Assembly (NCBI GenBank): GCA_964627445.1
Contig: CAZVJF010000004.1
Span: forward strand, 186,001 to 250,000
Length of the DNA stretch: 64,000 bases
Direction of reading: 5' to 3'
Source: Luteibaculum sp964627445
GTDB taxonomy: Bacteria; Bacteroidota; Bacteroidia; Flavobacteriales_D; Luteibaculaceae
The position numbers and the translations under genes were made by a program. The number at the start of each line of letters is the position of its first letter. Position 1 is the first letter of the stretch. Shown here piece by piece: positions 1 to 7,108 of this stretch. Under the pieces are notes generated by a model, which made no database searches, was not told where the DNA came from, and was given only the letters and a program-made list of their open reading frames with translations.

Positions 1-292
1 GGATTAATGAAAACGATTCGAGAAGTTCACAACAAATAACCTAGCGCTCCGCTCACGGGCTTTCTGAGGAACGCAATGTTCCGAGCTTTACACGATAAAG
101 AATCTTCGACAATCGCATAATAAATTCTCCCCAAAAAAAACATCCCCCTTTGTCCCCTTGGTGAGGGGGATACGCTAGTCCCTGGCCATTAAGGGAACTT
201 GGCCTTGCGTGAGATTTGGATGTTCGCATTGAAGCGGATAGACTAGTGCCTAATGACTAGAGACTAGTCACTAGCCACTAAAACCTCATTTC
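1..292. other. non-coding region downstream of metG
   Basis: No convincing gene is seen in these 292 bases, which lie 3' of metG. They hold a short inverted repeat (GGAAC, then GTTCC, about 70-84), a second one (ATCCCCC at 142-148 with GGGGGAT at 165-171) and a heptamer repeat at 241-282. Neither hairpin is followed by a T-run on the strand that would terminate metG, so a terminator is not called. A gene starting left of the window could end here but none is recognisable. Confidence 0.5.
241..282. repeat. degenerate heptamer tandem repeat (GACTAGT-like), six units
   Basis: Six consecutive 7-mers read GACTAGT, GCCTAAT, GACTAGA, GACTAGT, CACTAGC, CACTAAA. The array starts 11 bases beyond the metG stop codon on the minus strand. 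It is intergenic and its period is not a multiple of three-base codons in any obvious ORF. Function unknown; it may be a slippage-prone microsatellite. Confidence 0.7.
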
Positions 293-2347
293 TTACGCTA
301 CCACTGCGCCATTCATCACCTCAGCAGCGGCTTCCATGGTGAAGAGCTTCTCTTGATCGTCCTCGGCAAAGAGTAGCATGCCCTGACTTTCGATGCCCAT
401 TATTTTACGGGGTGCCAGGTTGGCCAACATCAACACCTTCTTTCCTACCATATCTTCGGCTTTAAAATGCTTAGATATACCCGACACTACCGTGCGCTCC
501 TCGCTGCCAATGCTAACGCGTAGTTTTAGCAGTTTGGAGGATTTGGGCACTTTCTCGGCTTCCAAGATCTCGGCTACACGTAAGTCCATTTTCTGGAAAG
601 TTTCAAAATCGGTGAGTTCTTTTATTGGAGTGGCTTTGGACTCCGTTACTTTGGTGGCTTCCAATTTTTCTATTTGTTTTTGTACGTCTTCGTCTTCTAC
701 TTTCTTAAACAACAGCTCGGCTTTATTAATGGTATGGCCTGCGGTTAACCAATGTTCTTGCGCCAAAATATCCACACCGTCCAATTGCAACATGCTGCGC
801 AATTTGGCCGTGGTATGCGGTAAAAAGGGCGCAAGGACTTCCACCAATCCTGCCGTAATTTCTAACGCAACATTCATGACGGTTTTTACCCGCTCGGGAT
901 CTGTTTTTACCACTTTCCAGGGCTCTTCATCGGCCAGGTATTTATTGCCCAGGCGTGCCAATGCCATGGCCTCGTGCAAGGCCTCGCGAAACTTAAATTT
1001 CTCCAAAGCCTGCTCTACTTTAGCGGGAATGGCTTTGGCCTCTTGTAATACGGCCAAGTCGGTCTCGGTCCGGGTTCCTACGCTGGGCACTTCGCCTTGG
1101 TAGTACTTGTGCGTTAATACCAAACTGCGGTTTACGAAATTCCCTAGTACGGCTACTAGCTCGTTGTTTACCCTAGCCTGGAAATCCTTCCAAGTAAACT
1201 CGCTGTCTTTGGCTTCGGGTGCAATGGAGCACAACACGTAGCGCAATTCATCTTGGCGATTGGGGAAATCTTCCAAATACTCGTGCAGCCAAACTGCCCA
1301 ATTTCTAGATGTAGATATTTTCTGTCCTTCCAGATTTAAAAACTCGTTGGCAGGTACGTTTACCGGCAAATTATAGCCCGGATTGTTTTTAAGCAGGATG
1401 GGAAATATGATGCAGTGAAACACAATGTTATCCTTACCAATGAAGTGGATCAACTGACTGTCTTCACTTTTCCAATAATCCTCCCAGTTTTTATTGTTTT
1501 CTGCGGCCCATTTTTGGGTTCCTGTGATGTAGCCAATGGGCGCATCCAACCAAACGTACAACACCTTACCTTCAGAATTTTCAAGAGGCACAGGTACGCC
1601 CCAATCCAAATCGCGCGTCATGGCGCGACTTTGCAAACCTCCGTCTATCCATGAGCGGCATTGACCCAGTACGCTGTTTTTCCACGCTTTGGGATCGTGT
1701 TGCAGTTTGCCGTCTAGCGTTCCCTCATCCAACCAGGTGCGCAACCAATCTTCGTGTTGGCCCATAGGCAGGTACCAGTGGCTGGTTTCGCGTAGTACAG
1801 GGGTGGCTCCGCTAAGGGTACTTTTGGGATTAATTAGATCCTCGGGACTCAATGCAGAACCGCATTTTTCGCACTGATCGCCATAGGCGCCCTCGTTGCC
1901 GCACTTGGGACAGGTACCGGTGATATATCGATCGGCTAAAAAGGTTTGCTCTTGCTCATCGAAATACTGCTGCGATGTTTTTTCCTCGAACACTCCCTTT
2001 TTGTGCAATTCCAGGAAAAAATCCTGCGCTACCTTGTGGTGGTCATCGCCAGAGGTGCGGTGGTACACGTCAAAAGCCATCCCAAAATCTTCGAAGGCTT
2101 TTTGGATAATACCGTGGTATTTATCTACAATGGCTTTGGGGGTAGTCCCTTCTTTTTTGGCGCGCAGCGTAATGGCCGCCCCGTGCTCATCGCTACCGCA
2201 AACAAAACCTACATCGTGGCCTTTGCTTCGCAAGTAGCGTACGTAAATATCGGCAGGAAGGTAGGCTCCCGCAATGTGTCCTATGTGTAGTGGCCCGTTG
2301 GCATAAGGTAGGGCCGCAGTTACCAAATATCTTTTAGCTTCGCTCAA
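293..2347 (-). CDS. metG: methionyl-tRNA synthetase
   Basis: Charges tRNA-Met with methionine in the cytoplasm. The 684-residue protein opens with the class I Rossmann core (PYANGPLHIGHIAGAYLPAD holds the HIGH motif), a zinc knuckle (CPKCGNEGAYGDQCEKCG, about residues 145-163), and the KISTS signature loop followed by RNWAVW, a form typical of Bacteroidota enzymes in place of KMSKS. The last ~110 residues (from FETFQKMDLRVAEILEAEKV) form the tRNA-binding, EMAP II/Trbp111-like domain. Length fits the dimeric long form. A TAACTTTG box on the minus strand at 2364-2371 leaves a leader of only about 12 bases, which supports this start. It is divergent from parDE. Confidence 0.98.
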   Translation of the reverse strand: MSEAKRYLVTAALPYANGPLHIGHIAGAYLPADIYVRYLRSKGHDVGFVCGSDEHGAAITLRAKKEGTTPKAIVDKYHGIIQKAFEDFGMAFDVYHRTSGDDHHKVAQDFFLELHKKGVFEEKTSQQYFDEQEQTFLADRYITGTCPKCGNEGAYGDQCEKCGSALSPEDLINPKSTLSGATPVLRETSHWYLPMGQHEDWLRTWLDEGTLDGKLQHDPKAWKNSVLGQCRSWIDGGLQSRAMTRDLDWGVPVPLENSEGKVLYVWLDAPIGYITGTQKWAAENNKNWEDYWKSEDSQLIHFIGKDNIVFHCIIFPILLKNNPGYNLPVNVPANEFLNLEGQKISTSRNWAVWLHEYLEDFPNRQDELRYVLCSIAPEAKDSEFTWKDFQARVNNELVAVLGNFVNRSLVLTHKYYQGEVPSVGTRTETDLAVLQEAKAIPAKVEQALEKFKFREALHEAMALARLGNKYLADEEPWKVVKTDPERVKTVMNVALEITAGLVEVLAPFLPHTTAKLRSMLQLDGVDILAQEHWLTAGHTINKAELLFKKVEDEDVQKQIEKLEATKVTESKATPIKELTDFETFQKMDLRVAEILEAEKVPKSSKLLKLRVSIGSEERTVVSGISKHFKAEDMVGKKVLMLANLAPRKIMGIESQGMLLFAEDDQEKLFTMEAAAEVMNGAVVA

Positions 2348-2363
2348 GTCTAAAAATTTTGGG

Positions 2364-2371
2364 CAAAGTTA
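2364..2371 (-). promoter_or_regulatory. TAnnTTTG -7 box for metG
   Basis: Minus strand reads TAACTTTG, a full match to the Bacteroidota -7 consensus, 17 bases ahead of the metG ATG. No clear TTG at the -33 spacing. Confidence 0.6.
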
Positions 2372-2405
2372 GCCGAATTGCTAGAGTAGCCCGGATGATG
2401 TAGCG

Positions 2406-2422
2406 ATAACAATTATTGTTAT
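2406..2422. promoter_or_regulatory. 17-bp perfect palindrome upstream of parD, candidate operator
   Basis: ATAACAATTATTGTTAT is a perfect palindrome about a central T, placed 30 bases before the parD ATG and in the divergent region shared with metG. ParD-type ribbon-helix-helix antitoxins usually repress their own operon by binding such palindromes, so this is the best operator candidate. Binding is inferred. Confidence 0.5.
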
Positions 2423-2452
2423 TTTTCGTTTTTTGGCTAAAGCCTACAGCGT

Positions 2453-2716
2453 ATGAATGTTTCCTTAACTCCCCACTTTACTGCTTTTGTTGCCGAGATG
2501 ATGGAAAGCGGCAATTACAGTTCGGCCAGCGAAGTTATTCGCGAAGGGTTGCGACTGCTAGAACAAAAGAAAAAAGAGGACGAAGCCCGTATCACCATGC
2601 TACGTGGTGCTTTGACGGAGGCAGAAAAAAGCGGTCCATCGGTAGCATGGAACCTGAAATCCTTTTTAGCAGAAGCTCGCGAGCAGTATGGACTACCCGA
2701 TACCGATAAAGATTAA
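2453..2716 (+). CDS. parD: ParD-family antitoxin (ribbon-helix-helix)
   Basis: An 87-residue type II antitoxin. The N-terminus (NVSLTPHFTAFVAEMMESGN, then YSSASEVIREGLRLLEQ) is the ribbon-helix-helix DNA-binding fold of the ParD/CopG group, and the polar C-terminal half is the expected toxin-binding tail. It overlaps the downstream parE by 29 bases, so the two are translationally coupled with the antitoxin first, the usual order. A perfect palindrome at 2406-2422 is a likely autoregulatory operator. The start is the only ATG that gives the complete RHH strand. Identification by fold and pairing is strong; the target of the partner toxin is not shown by sequence. Confidence 0.9.
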   Translation: MNVSLTPHFTAFVAEMMESGNYSSASEVIREGLRLLEQKKKEDEARITMLRGALTEAEKSGPSVAWNLKSFLAEAREQYGLPDTDKD

Positions 2717-2990
2717 GCCCAGAGCCAAGGAAGACCTCCTGGAGATTTGGTACTTTATTGCCCATGTACGCTTCCAGCTCAAGGCTGCCGATACGCTCAT
2801 GGAGTGGTTCAGTAGCGAATTCCAAAGGTTGGCTAACAATCCCAACTTGGGTACCCTGTGCGAGCGAATAAATCCTGAATTCCGCCAGCAAATTTTAGAT
2901 CCCTACATTATATTTTACAAGGTGGAGGATGGGAGTCTCGTCATTTACCGCGTTCTTCACAGCGCTCGAAACCTATCTGATATTCTCTAA
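2688..2990 (+). CDS. parE: ParE/RelE-superfamily toxin
   Basis: A 100-residue toxin of the ParE/RelE fold. Seen in sequence: basic N-terminal strand (IPIKIKPRAKEDLLEIWYFI), helix pair, then the core strands with NPNLGTLCERINPEFRQQIL and the C-terminal IIFYKVEDGSLVIYRVLHSARN, which is typical of ParE (gyrase-inhibiting in characterised members). It begins inside parD and its stop codon overlaps the next ATG (TAATG), so an LD-carboxypeptidase gene is attached to the same mRNA. Whether this member acts on gyrase or on mRNA is not decided by sequence. Confidence 0.9.
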   Translation: MDYPIPIKIKPRAKEDLLEIWYFIAHVRFQLKAADTLMEWFSSEFQRLANNPNLGTLCERINPEFRQQILDPYIIFYKVEDGSLVIYRVLHSARNLSDIL

Positions 2991-3880
2991 TGCAACCCAA
3001 AAAAAATCCCACCATTGGTTTGGTGGCCACCGCACGATACGCAGAAAAAGTGCATACGGAAACGGCTACCCAAATCCTAGAAAACTTAGGCTGCAACGTA
3101 GTACTCCCCCCCAACATATACGCCCAAAACCACCAACTGGGCGGTACCGATACCGAACGCTTTGAAAACTTTAAGTACCTGTGGGAACACCCGGACGTAG
3201 ATGCCCTATGGATTGTTCGTGGCGGCTATGGCAGCATACGCATTTGCCAGGATATCTCGGAGCTGGTGGCGCTTTCCAACACCAAAAAATGGCTCATTGG
3301 TTACAGCGATGTTACCGCCATACACGGTGCCTTGAGTCGGCTGGATGTGAACAGCATTCACGGTACCATGCCGGTAAATTTTCCTACCAACACGCCAGCG
3401 GCCATTGCAAACATTGTGGAAGCACTGAAAACAGGGAACATACCGGGGCTTTCTTGGGCCACGCACCGCTACAACCAACATGGTAGTGCAGAAGGAAAAT
3501 TGGTTGGAGGAAATTTATCCATGCTGTATTCTTTGCAAGCCACACCCTTTGCCCCAGACTATACGGATGCCATTTTGTTTTTTGAGGACTTGGATGAATA
3601 CCTATACCACATAGACCGCATCTTGCAAAACCTGTGGCACAGCGGGGTACTTCATCAAATTAAAGGCATGGTGATTGGACAACTGAGCGATATGAACGAC
3701 AACACCACGCCCTGGGGAAAAAATGCCTTGGACATTGTGCACGAGTATAGCACGCAGCTCGAGATCCCCGTGGCTTTTAATGCCCCCATTGGCCATGTGG
3801 ACGAAAACCTGCCTGTTTTGCATGGAGCCAAAGTTGGGCTGGATGTTTCCGAAAAAGGAGCTCGGCTGGAGTATTTGTAG
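2990..3880 (+). CDS. S66-family LD-carboxypeptidase (LdcA/MccF-like)
   Basis: A 296-residue cytoplasmic serine peptidase. LdcA members remove the terminal D-Ala from murein tetrapeptides during recycling; MccF members cleave microcin C. The catalytic triad is visible: Ser106 in WLIGYSDVTA, Glu199 in ILFFEDLDEYLYHIDR and His269 in APIGHVDENLPVLHG. The RGGYGSIR and GKLVGGNLSML motifs are also present. No signal peptide. The ATG overlaps the parE stop by one base, so it is probably translated with the toxin-antitoxin pair. Housekeeping LdcA is the more likely role; MccF-type immunity is an alternative that sequence alone does not exclude. Confidence 0.9.
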   Translation: MQPKKNPTIGLVATARYAEKVHTETATQILENLGCNVVLPPNIYAQNHQLGGTDTERFENFKYLWEHPDVDALWIVRGGYGSIRICQDISELVALSNTKKWLIGYSDVTAIHGALSRLDVNSIHGTMPVNFPTNTPAAIANIVEALKTGNIPGLSWATHRYNQHGSAEGKLVGGNLSMLYSLQATPFAPDYTDAILFFEDLDEYLYHIDRILQNLWHSGVLHQIKGMVIGQLSDMNDNTTPWGKNALDIVHEYSTQLEIPVAFNAPIGHVDENLPVLHGAKVGLDVSEKGARLEYL

Positions 3881-3926
3881 GGGTTGTCTTTCGGGTAGGT
3901 TGAATCCTAATAAGGATATTAAACTA

Positions 3927-4101
3927 CCGCTCTCAACAAAGGCGCAAGGCTGGCGACTGAGCGTGTTTTCATAATGACCCCAGCGTCATTAGAGTCGAAG
4001 TCCCCTCAATTGCAGTTGCAATACCATCCAAAACATCTCGACTCAACTGACGCAATGGTCTGCTCCTAAAGGCGCTCGATGACCCGCTCCGAGCCGGAGC
4101 G
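3927..4101. repeat. long inverted-repeat element, copy A (long-stem subtype)
   Basis: Left arm: GCGACTGAGCG, a 28-base insert (3964-3991), then GAGTCGAAG. Right arm: CTCGACTC (from 4037), a 28-base insert (4045-4072), then CGCTCGATGACCC. The outer sequences of the arms are complementary. The two inserts are of equal length, sit at the same place in the stem and pair in part (TGACGC and GGTC blocks). The element ends in a small hairpin, CGCTCCG-AGC-CGGAGCG (4085-4101). Copy D at 5111-5276 has the same design. Confidence 0.8.
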
Positions 4102-4136
4102 AAATGGATAAATCAAGCCACCTTCCAAATTGAAAT

Positions 4137-4208
4137 TGACTGTCGCAACGCTGGAGGTTGAGACTCTCCAACTCATGACCGCAGCGCAACGTCATTGAAA
4201 TCGAAGCC
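4137..4208. repeat. partial element copy (left arm only) abutting the GIY-YIG gene
   Basis: AACGCTGGAGGTTGAGACTC followed by ATGACCGCAGCGCAACGTCATT and AATCGAAG resembles the left arm of copy D (AACGCTGATGACTGCGC... CAGCGTCATTAGAGTCGAAG). No right arm is seen on this side. It ends a few bases from the stop codon of the nuclease gene at 4212. Confidence 0.5.
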
Positions 4209-4211
4209 GCA

Positions 4212-4526
4212 CTATTCTTTACCCTTAAAATACTCGTGGCTGCTTAAATTGCTACATCTAGACAATTCAGGAAGTAACTCAAAACGACCCGATATCAACG
4301 CTTCCTTTTTAGCCCGACTCCATTTTTGAATCCTTTTTTCCCAACGAAAGGCATCACCAACGTTTTGATACACTTGATGAAAAACTAACGAGACCGGAAG
4401 GCGCTTAGCGGTGTAAAGCGCACCAATACCCGCCTTGTGTTGCTTAAGTCGCAAAGCCAAATTATTGGTGCTACCCGTGTAATAACTCCCATCGGCACAG
4501 CGAAGTATGTAAACCCATCCTGCCAT
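4212..4526 (-). CDS. GIY-YIG nuclease-domain protein (UPF0213/YhbQ-like)
   Basis: A 104-residue single-domain protein. Catalytic landmarks of the GIY-YIG fold are present: WVYILRCADGSYYTGSTNNL carries the two tyrosine motifs, RLKQHKAG supplies the Arg/His, and RWEKRIQKW the metal-binding Glu. The last ~13 residues (SNLSSHEYFKGKE) look unrelated to the fold and may be added sequence. It is the only gene in a 1.5-kb cluster of long hairpin elements and its stop codon lies next to one of them. Members are annotated as putative endonucleases; cellular role is unknown. A role in repeat spread is inference only. Confidence 0.88.
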   Translation of the reverse strand: MAGWVYILRCADGSYYTGSTNNLALRLKQHKAGIGALYTAKRLPVSLVFHQVYQNVGDAFRWEKRIQKWSRAKKEALISGRFELLPELSRCSNLSSHEYFKGKE

Positions 4527-4635
4527 GGTTTTAATTTAGTGAAATGCTAGAAAAGAAGTTAAACGTGCTTTGGACAGATCACAACATTGCTGATTGACTA
4601 ATTCTCAGCAAAATAACTTCTTGCTACACAGGATA

Positions 4636-4767
4636 GGCGCTCCAGCTCCGAACAAAAGCGCAGAGCTGGCGACTGAGCAGAGTCGAAGTCCTCTTCATTT
4701 GGTCGAATTTTAGTATTACCTAATACATCTCGACTCCGCTCGATGACCCGCTCCGAGATGGAGCGCA
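4636..4767. repeat. long inverted-repeat element, copy B (short-stem subtype)
   Basis: Left arm GAGCAGAGTCGA (4675-4686) pairs with TCGACTCCGCTC (4730-4741) with one mismatch; the centre holds a second hairpin, GTATTA-CC-TAATAC. It ends in CGCTCC-GAGAT-GGAGCG. It lacks the 28-base inserts of copies A and D on both arms. Confidence 0.8.
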
Positions 4768-4940
4768 AAGAATAAAACCGAAAACCTAAGAATTTCAAAA
4801 CAAATTCACACACAGCTGCGCTGCTTGCTAGGTGTCCATAAGTATGGACCACAGCATAATTAGGATAGAAGTCATTTATTTGAGATTTCACCGATAAAAC
4901 AACTCCTTGCAAACTGAATCCATGTTAGACAGATTGGGTG

Positions 4941-5053
4941 CTACAGCTCTCAACAAGGGCGCAAGGCTGGCGACTGAGCGGAGTCGAAGTCCTCTTCATT
5001 GGTCAAATTTTAGTATTACCTAATACATCTCGACTCCGCTCGATGACCCGCTC
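4941..5053. repeat. long inverted-repeat element, copy C (short-stem subtype)
   Basis: Left arm GAGCGGAGTCGA (4976-4987) is exactly complementary to TCGACTCCGCTC (5030-5041). The central hairpin GTATTA-CC-TAATAC is shared with copy B. The terminal CGCTC hairpin has decayed (CGCTCTGAATC). Confidence 0.8.
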
Positions 5054-5110
5054 TGAATCTACACAAAGCTGCAGAAATCTAAACCATCAGGCTTCAAAAG
5101 GAAATTGCCA

Positions 5111-5276
5111 GTAGCAACGCTGATGACTGCGCGTGTTTTCATAATGACCCCAGCGTCATTAGAGTCGAAGTCCTCTTCATCAAAGTAAATCTGCAGTACT
5201 ATCCAACACATCCCGACTCAACTGACGCAAGGGTCAGCTCCTAAGGGCGCTCGATGACCCGCTCCGAGCCGGAGCG
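5111..5276. repeat. long inverted-repeat element, copy D (long-stem subtype)
   Basis: Same design as copy A: the left-arm insert TGTTTTCATAATGACCCCAG plus CGTCATTA is identical to copy A, and the right-arm insert AACTGACGCAAGGGTCAGCT plus CCTAAGGG is a close variant. Ends with the terminal hairpin CGCTCCG-AGC-CGGAGCG (5260-5276). Confidence 0.8.
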
Positions 5277-5415
5277 AACTAGATGCAATCTATGCACACT
5301 AGTTTCCAAATTAAAATTGCCAATACCAATCAATACCCCTGTCGAATTTCGCCACAAAAACAACAACCATCACCATCCTAATTCTTAACCTCCAAAACCC
5401 GATCTTTGCCCCGCC

Positions 5416-7089
5416 ATGGAGCACCATTTGATCTGGAACTTTAGCGAGGATATTCAAGACATCCCCCTACCCAAAAAATTTACGTTTCCATTTAATTACC
5501 GCCCGCATGCATTGGTGAAACTGGCGGCTCAGCAACTACAAGAAAATTTATCAGAGCGCGATTTTGGCCACAATTTTGGCTTTGAACCTTCCTCTGCCGA
5601 TGGGGCTATTGGCAAAATGTTTGGCGTGCTGGTGGTAAAAAAACAGGATGACTCACTGGGCTTTATTGCCGCATTTTCGGGCAAGCTGGCCGATGAAAAC
5701 CACCATGATGGGTTTGTTCCTCCCGTCTTCGACATCCTTACCCAAGAGGGCTACTTTAGAGCTGGCGAACGTGCCATTAAGGCCATCAACCACCAAATTG
5801 AAGCGCTGGAGAAACACCCCGAATATCAAAGCGTAAAAAAACAGCTGCAACAACTCAAAGAACAGGCTGAAGCTGAAATACAACACACCAAAAGGCAACA
5901 AAAAAAAGACAAAGAGCTCCGAAAACAGCAGCGACTCCAAGCGGAAAGTCTGGCTGCCGAAGAACAAAAAGCCGTGGTCCAGCGCCTGGATAGCGAAAGT
6001 GCCCAGGCACACTACCGCCTAAAAGACCTAAAACGCCAGTGGCGCAATCGCCTTGAAGCAGCCGAGGCCGAATGCTTACGCTGGCAACAAGAGATTCAAA
6101 CGCTAAAGCAGGAGCGGAAAAACAAGTCGGCCCAGTTGCAGCAGCGCATGTTTACCGACTACACCTTTCGCAATGCTCAGGGCGAAGAACGCAGCTTGCT
6201 CAGTATTTTTCAGGAGCGCGGACAGGACTCTCCTCCTTCGGGTGCCGGGGAATGTGCGGCTCCCAAATTATTGCAATTTGCCTACCTGAATCAACTGAAA
6301 CCCATTGCCATGGGTGAGTTTTGGTGGGGTGCCTCGCCCCCAGCCGAAATCCGATCGCACAAAAATTTCTATCCTGCCTGCCGGAGCAAGTGCGAACCCA
6401 TTTTGGGCCACATGCTCCAAGGCCTGGCCGTGGAGGACAACCCCATGTTGCGCAACCCCGGAGAAGGCCTCCATTTGGAAATCGTGTACGAGGACGAAGC
6501 CATTGTGCTTGTAAACAAGCCCACCCAGCTTTTGAGCGTACCTGGAAAAAACATTTACGACTCTGTGCTCACCCGATTAGAGGGCATGTATCCGCAAGCT
6601 ACAGGACCGTTGTTGGTACATCGGCTGGATATGTCCACCTCGGGATTACTGCTTGCGGCCAAGAAAAAAGAATACCATCAGCACTTGCAGCAACAGTTTG
6701 TGCAACGCACGGTAAGCAAACGCTACGAAGCGCTATTGGATGGCATATTGCTAGAAAACCAAGGCAGCATCCACCTGCCCTTGCGGGTAGATTTAGACAA
6801 CCGTCCACGGCAACTGGTTTGCTACGAATACGGCAAGCAAGCCCTTACCCGTTGGGAAAAAGTACGTGAAAGCGAAGGCAAAACCCTAGTGCACCTCTAC
6901 CCCCACACGGGCCGCACCCACCAGTTGCGCGTGCACTGCGCCCACCAACAAGGCCTGGCCACGCCTATTGTTGGCGATGACCTCTACGGCACCCGCACCG
7001 ACAGGCTGTACCTACATGCCGCCTATTTAAAGTTTGTGCATCCGGTAACGGGGGAGGAAGTGACGTTTGAGGTTGGGAGTGGGTTTTAA
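5416..7089 (+). CDS. RluA-family pseudouridine synthase with long N-terminal extension
   Basis: Isomerises uridine to pseudouridine in RNA, probably rRNA or tRNA. The catalytic domain is the C-terminal third: HRLDMSTSGLLLAAK with catalytic Asp405, then KRYEALLDG and HTGRTHQLRVH. At 557 residues it is about twice the usual RluA length. The extra N-terminal part has a globular segment, a charged coiled coil (about residues 135-235, rich in E, K, Q) and a middle segment with PPSGAGECAAPKLLQFAYLN and YPACRSKCEPILGH whose cysteines look conserved-type. No S4 domain is seen. Long forms of this kind occur in marine Bacteroidota and gammaproteobacteria. The target nucleotide cannot be told from sequence. 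Confidence 0.9.
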   Translation: MEHHLIWNFSEDIQDIPLPKKFTFPFNYRPHALVKLAAQQLQENLSERDFGHNFGFEPSSADGAIGKMFGVLVVKKQDDSLGFIAAFSGKLADENHHDGFVPPVFDILTQEGYFRAGERAIKAINHQIEALEKHPEYQSVKKQLQQLKEQAEAEIQHTKRQQKKDKELRKQQRLQAESLAAEEQKAVVQRLDSESAQAHYRLKDLKRQWRNRLEAAEAECLRWQQEIQTLKQERKNKSAQLQQRMFTDYTFRNAQGEERSLLSIFQERGQDSPPSGAGECAAPKLLQFAYLNQLKPIAMGEFWWGASPPAEIRSHKNFYPACRSKCEPILGHMLQGLAVEDNPMLRNPGEGLHLEIVYEDEAIVLVNKPTQLLSVPGKNIYDSVLTRLEGMYPQATGPLLVHRLDMSTSGLLLAAKKKEYHQHLQQQFVQRTVSKRYEALLDGILLENQGSIHLPLRVDLDNRPRQLVCYEYGKQALTRWEKVRESEGKTLVHLYPHTGRTHQLRVHCAHQQGLATPIVGDDLYGTRTDRLYLHAAYLKFVHPVTGEEVTFEVGSGF

Positions 7090-7108
7090 ACGCCACCATC
7101 CTTGCTCC

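Larger units (their letters stand above)
3881..4211. other. gene-free repeat region between the S66 peptidase and the GIY-YIG gene
   Basis: No gene is seen. The stretch is mostly repeat element A (3927-4101) and a partial left arm (4137-4208) that runs up to the stop codon of the GIY-YIG gene. Confidence 0.7.
4527..5415. other. 889-bp gene-free region with repeat elements B, C and D
   Basis: Apart from the hairpin elements at 4636-4767, 4941-5053 and 5111-5276 nothing gene-like is seen. A 104-codon open frame on the minus strand (4598-4912) crosses element B and has no family resemblance; it is treated as spurious. The last 100 bases are A/C-rich and lead into the RluA-family gene; CGATCTTTGCCCC just before its ATG is only a weak -7 box. 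Confidence 0.6.

Noticed and set aside
142..171. terminator after metG
   Set aside because: Inverted repeat ATCCCCC/GGGGGAT lacks a T-run on the minus strand.
393..1103. 236-codon plus-strand frame inside metG
   Set aside because: Antisense shadow of a well-defined gene; low-complexity Ser-rich translation.
2990..3880. microcin immunity (MccF) as a firm call for the S66 peptidase
   Set aside because: Sequence features do not separate MccF from LdcA, and no microcin genes are near.
4598..4912. 104-codon open frame on the minus strand in the repeat island
   Set aside because: It runs through repeat element B, has no family resemblance, and repeats of this kind create open frames by chance.
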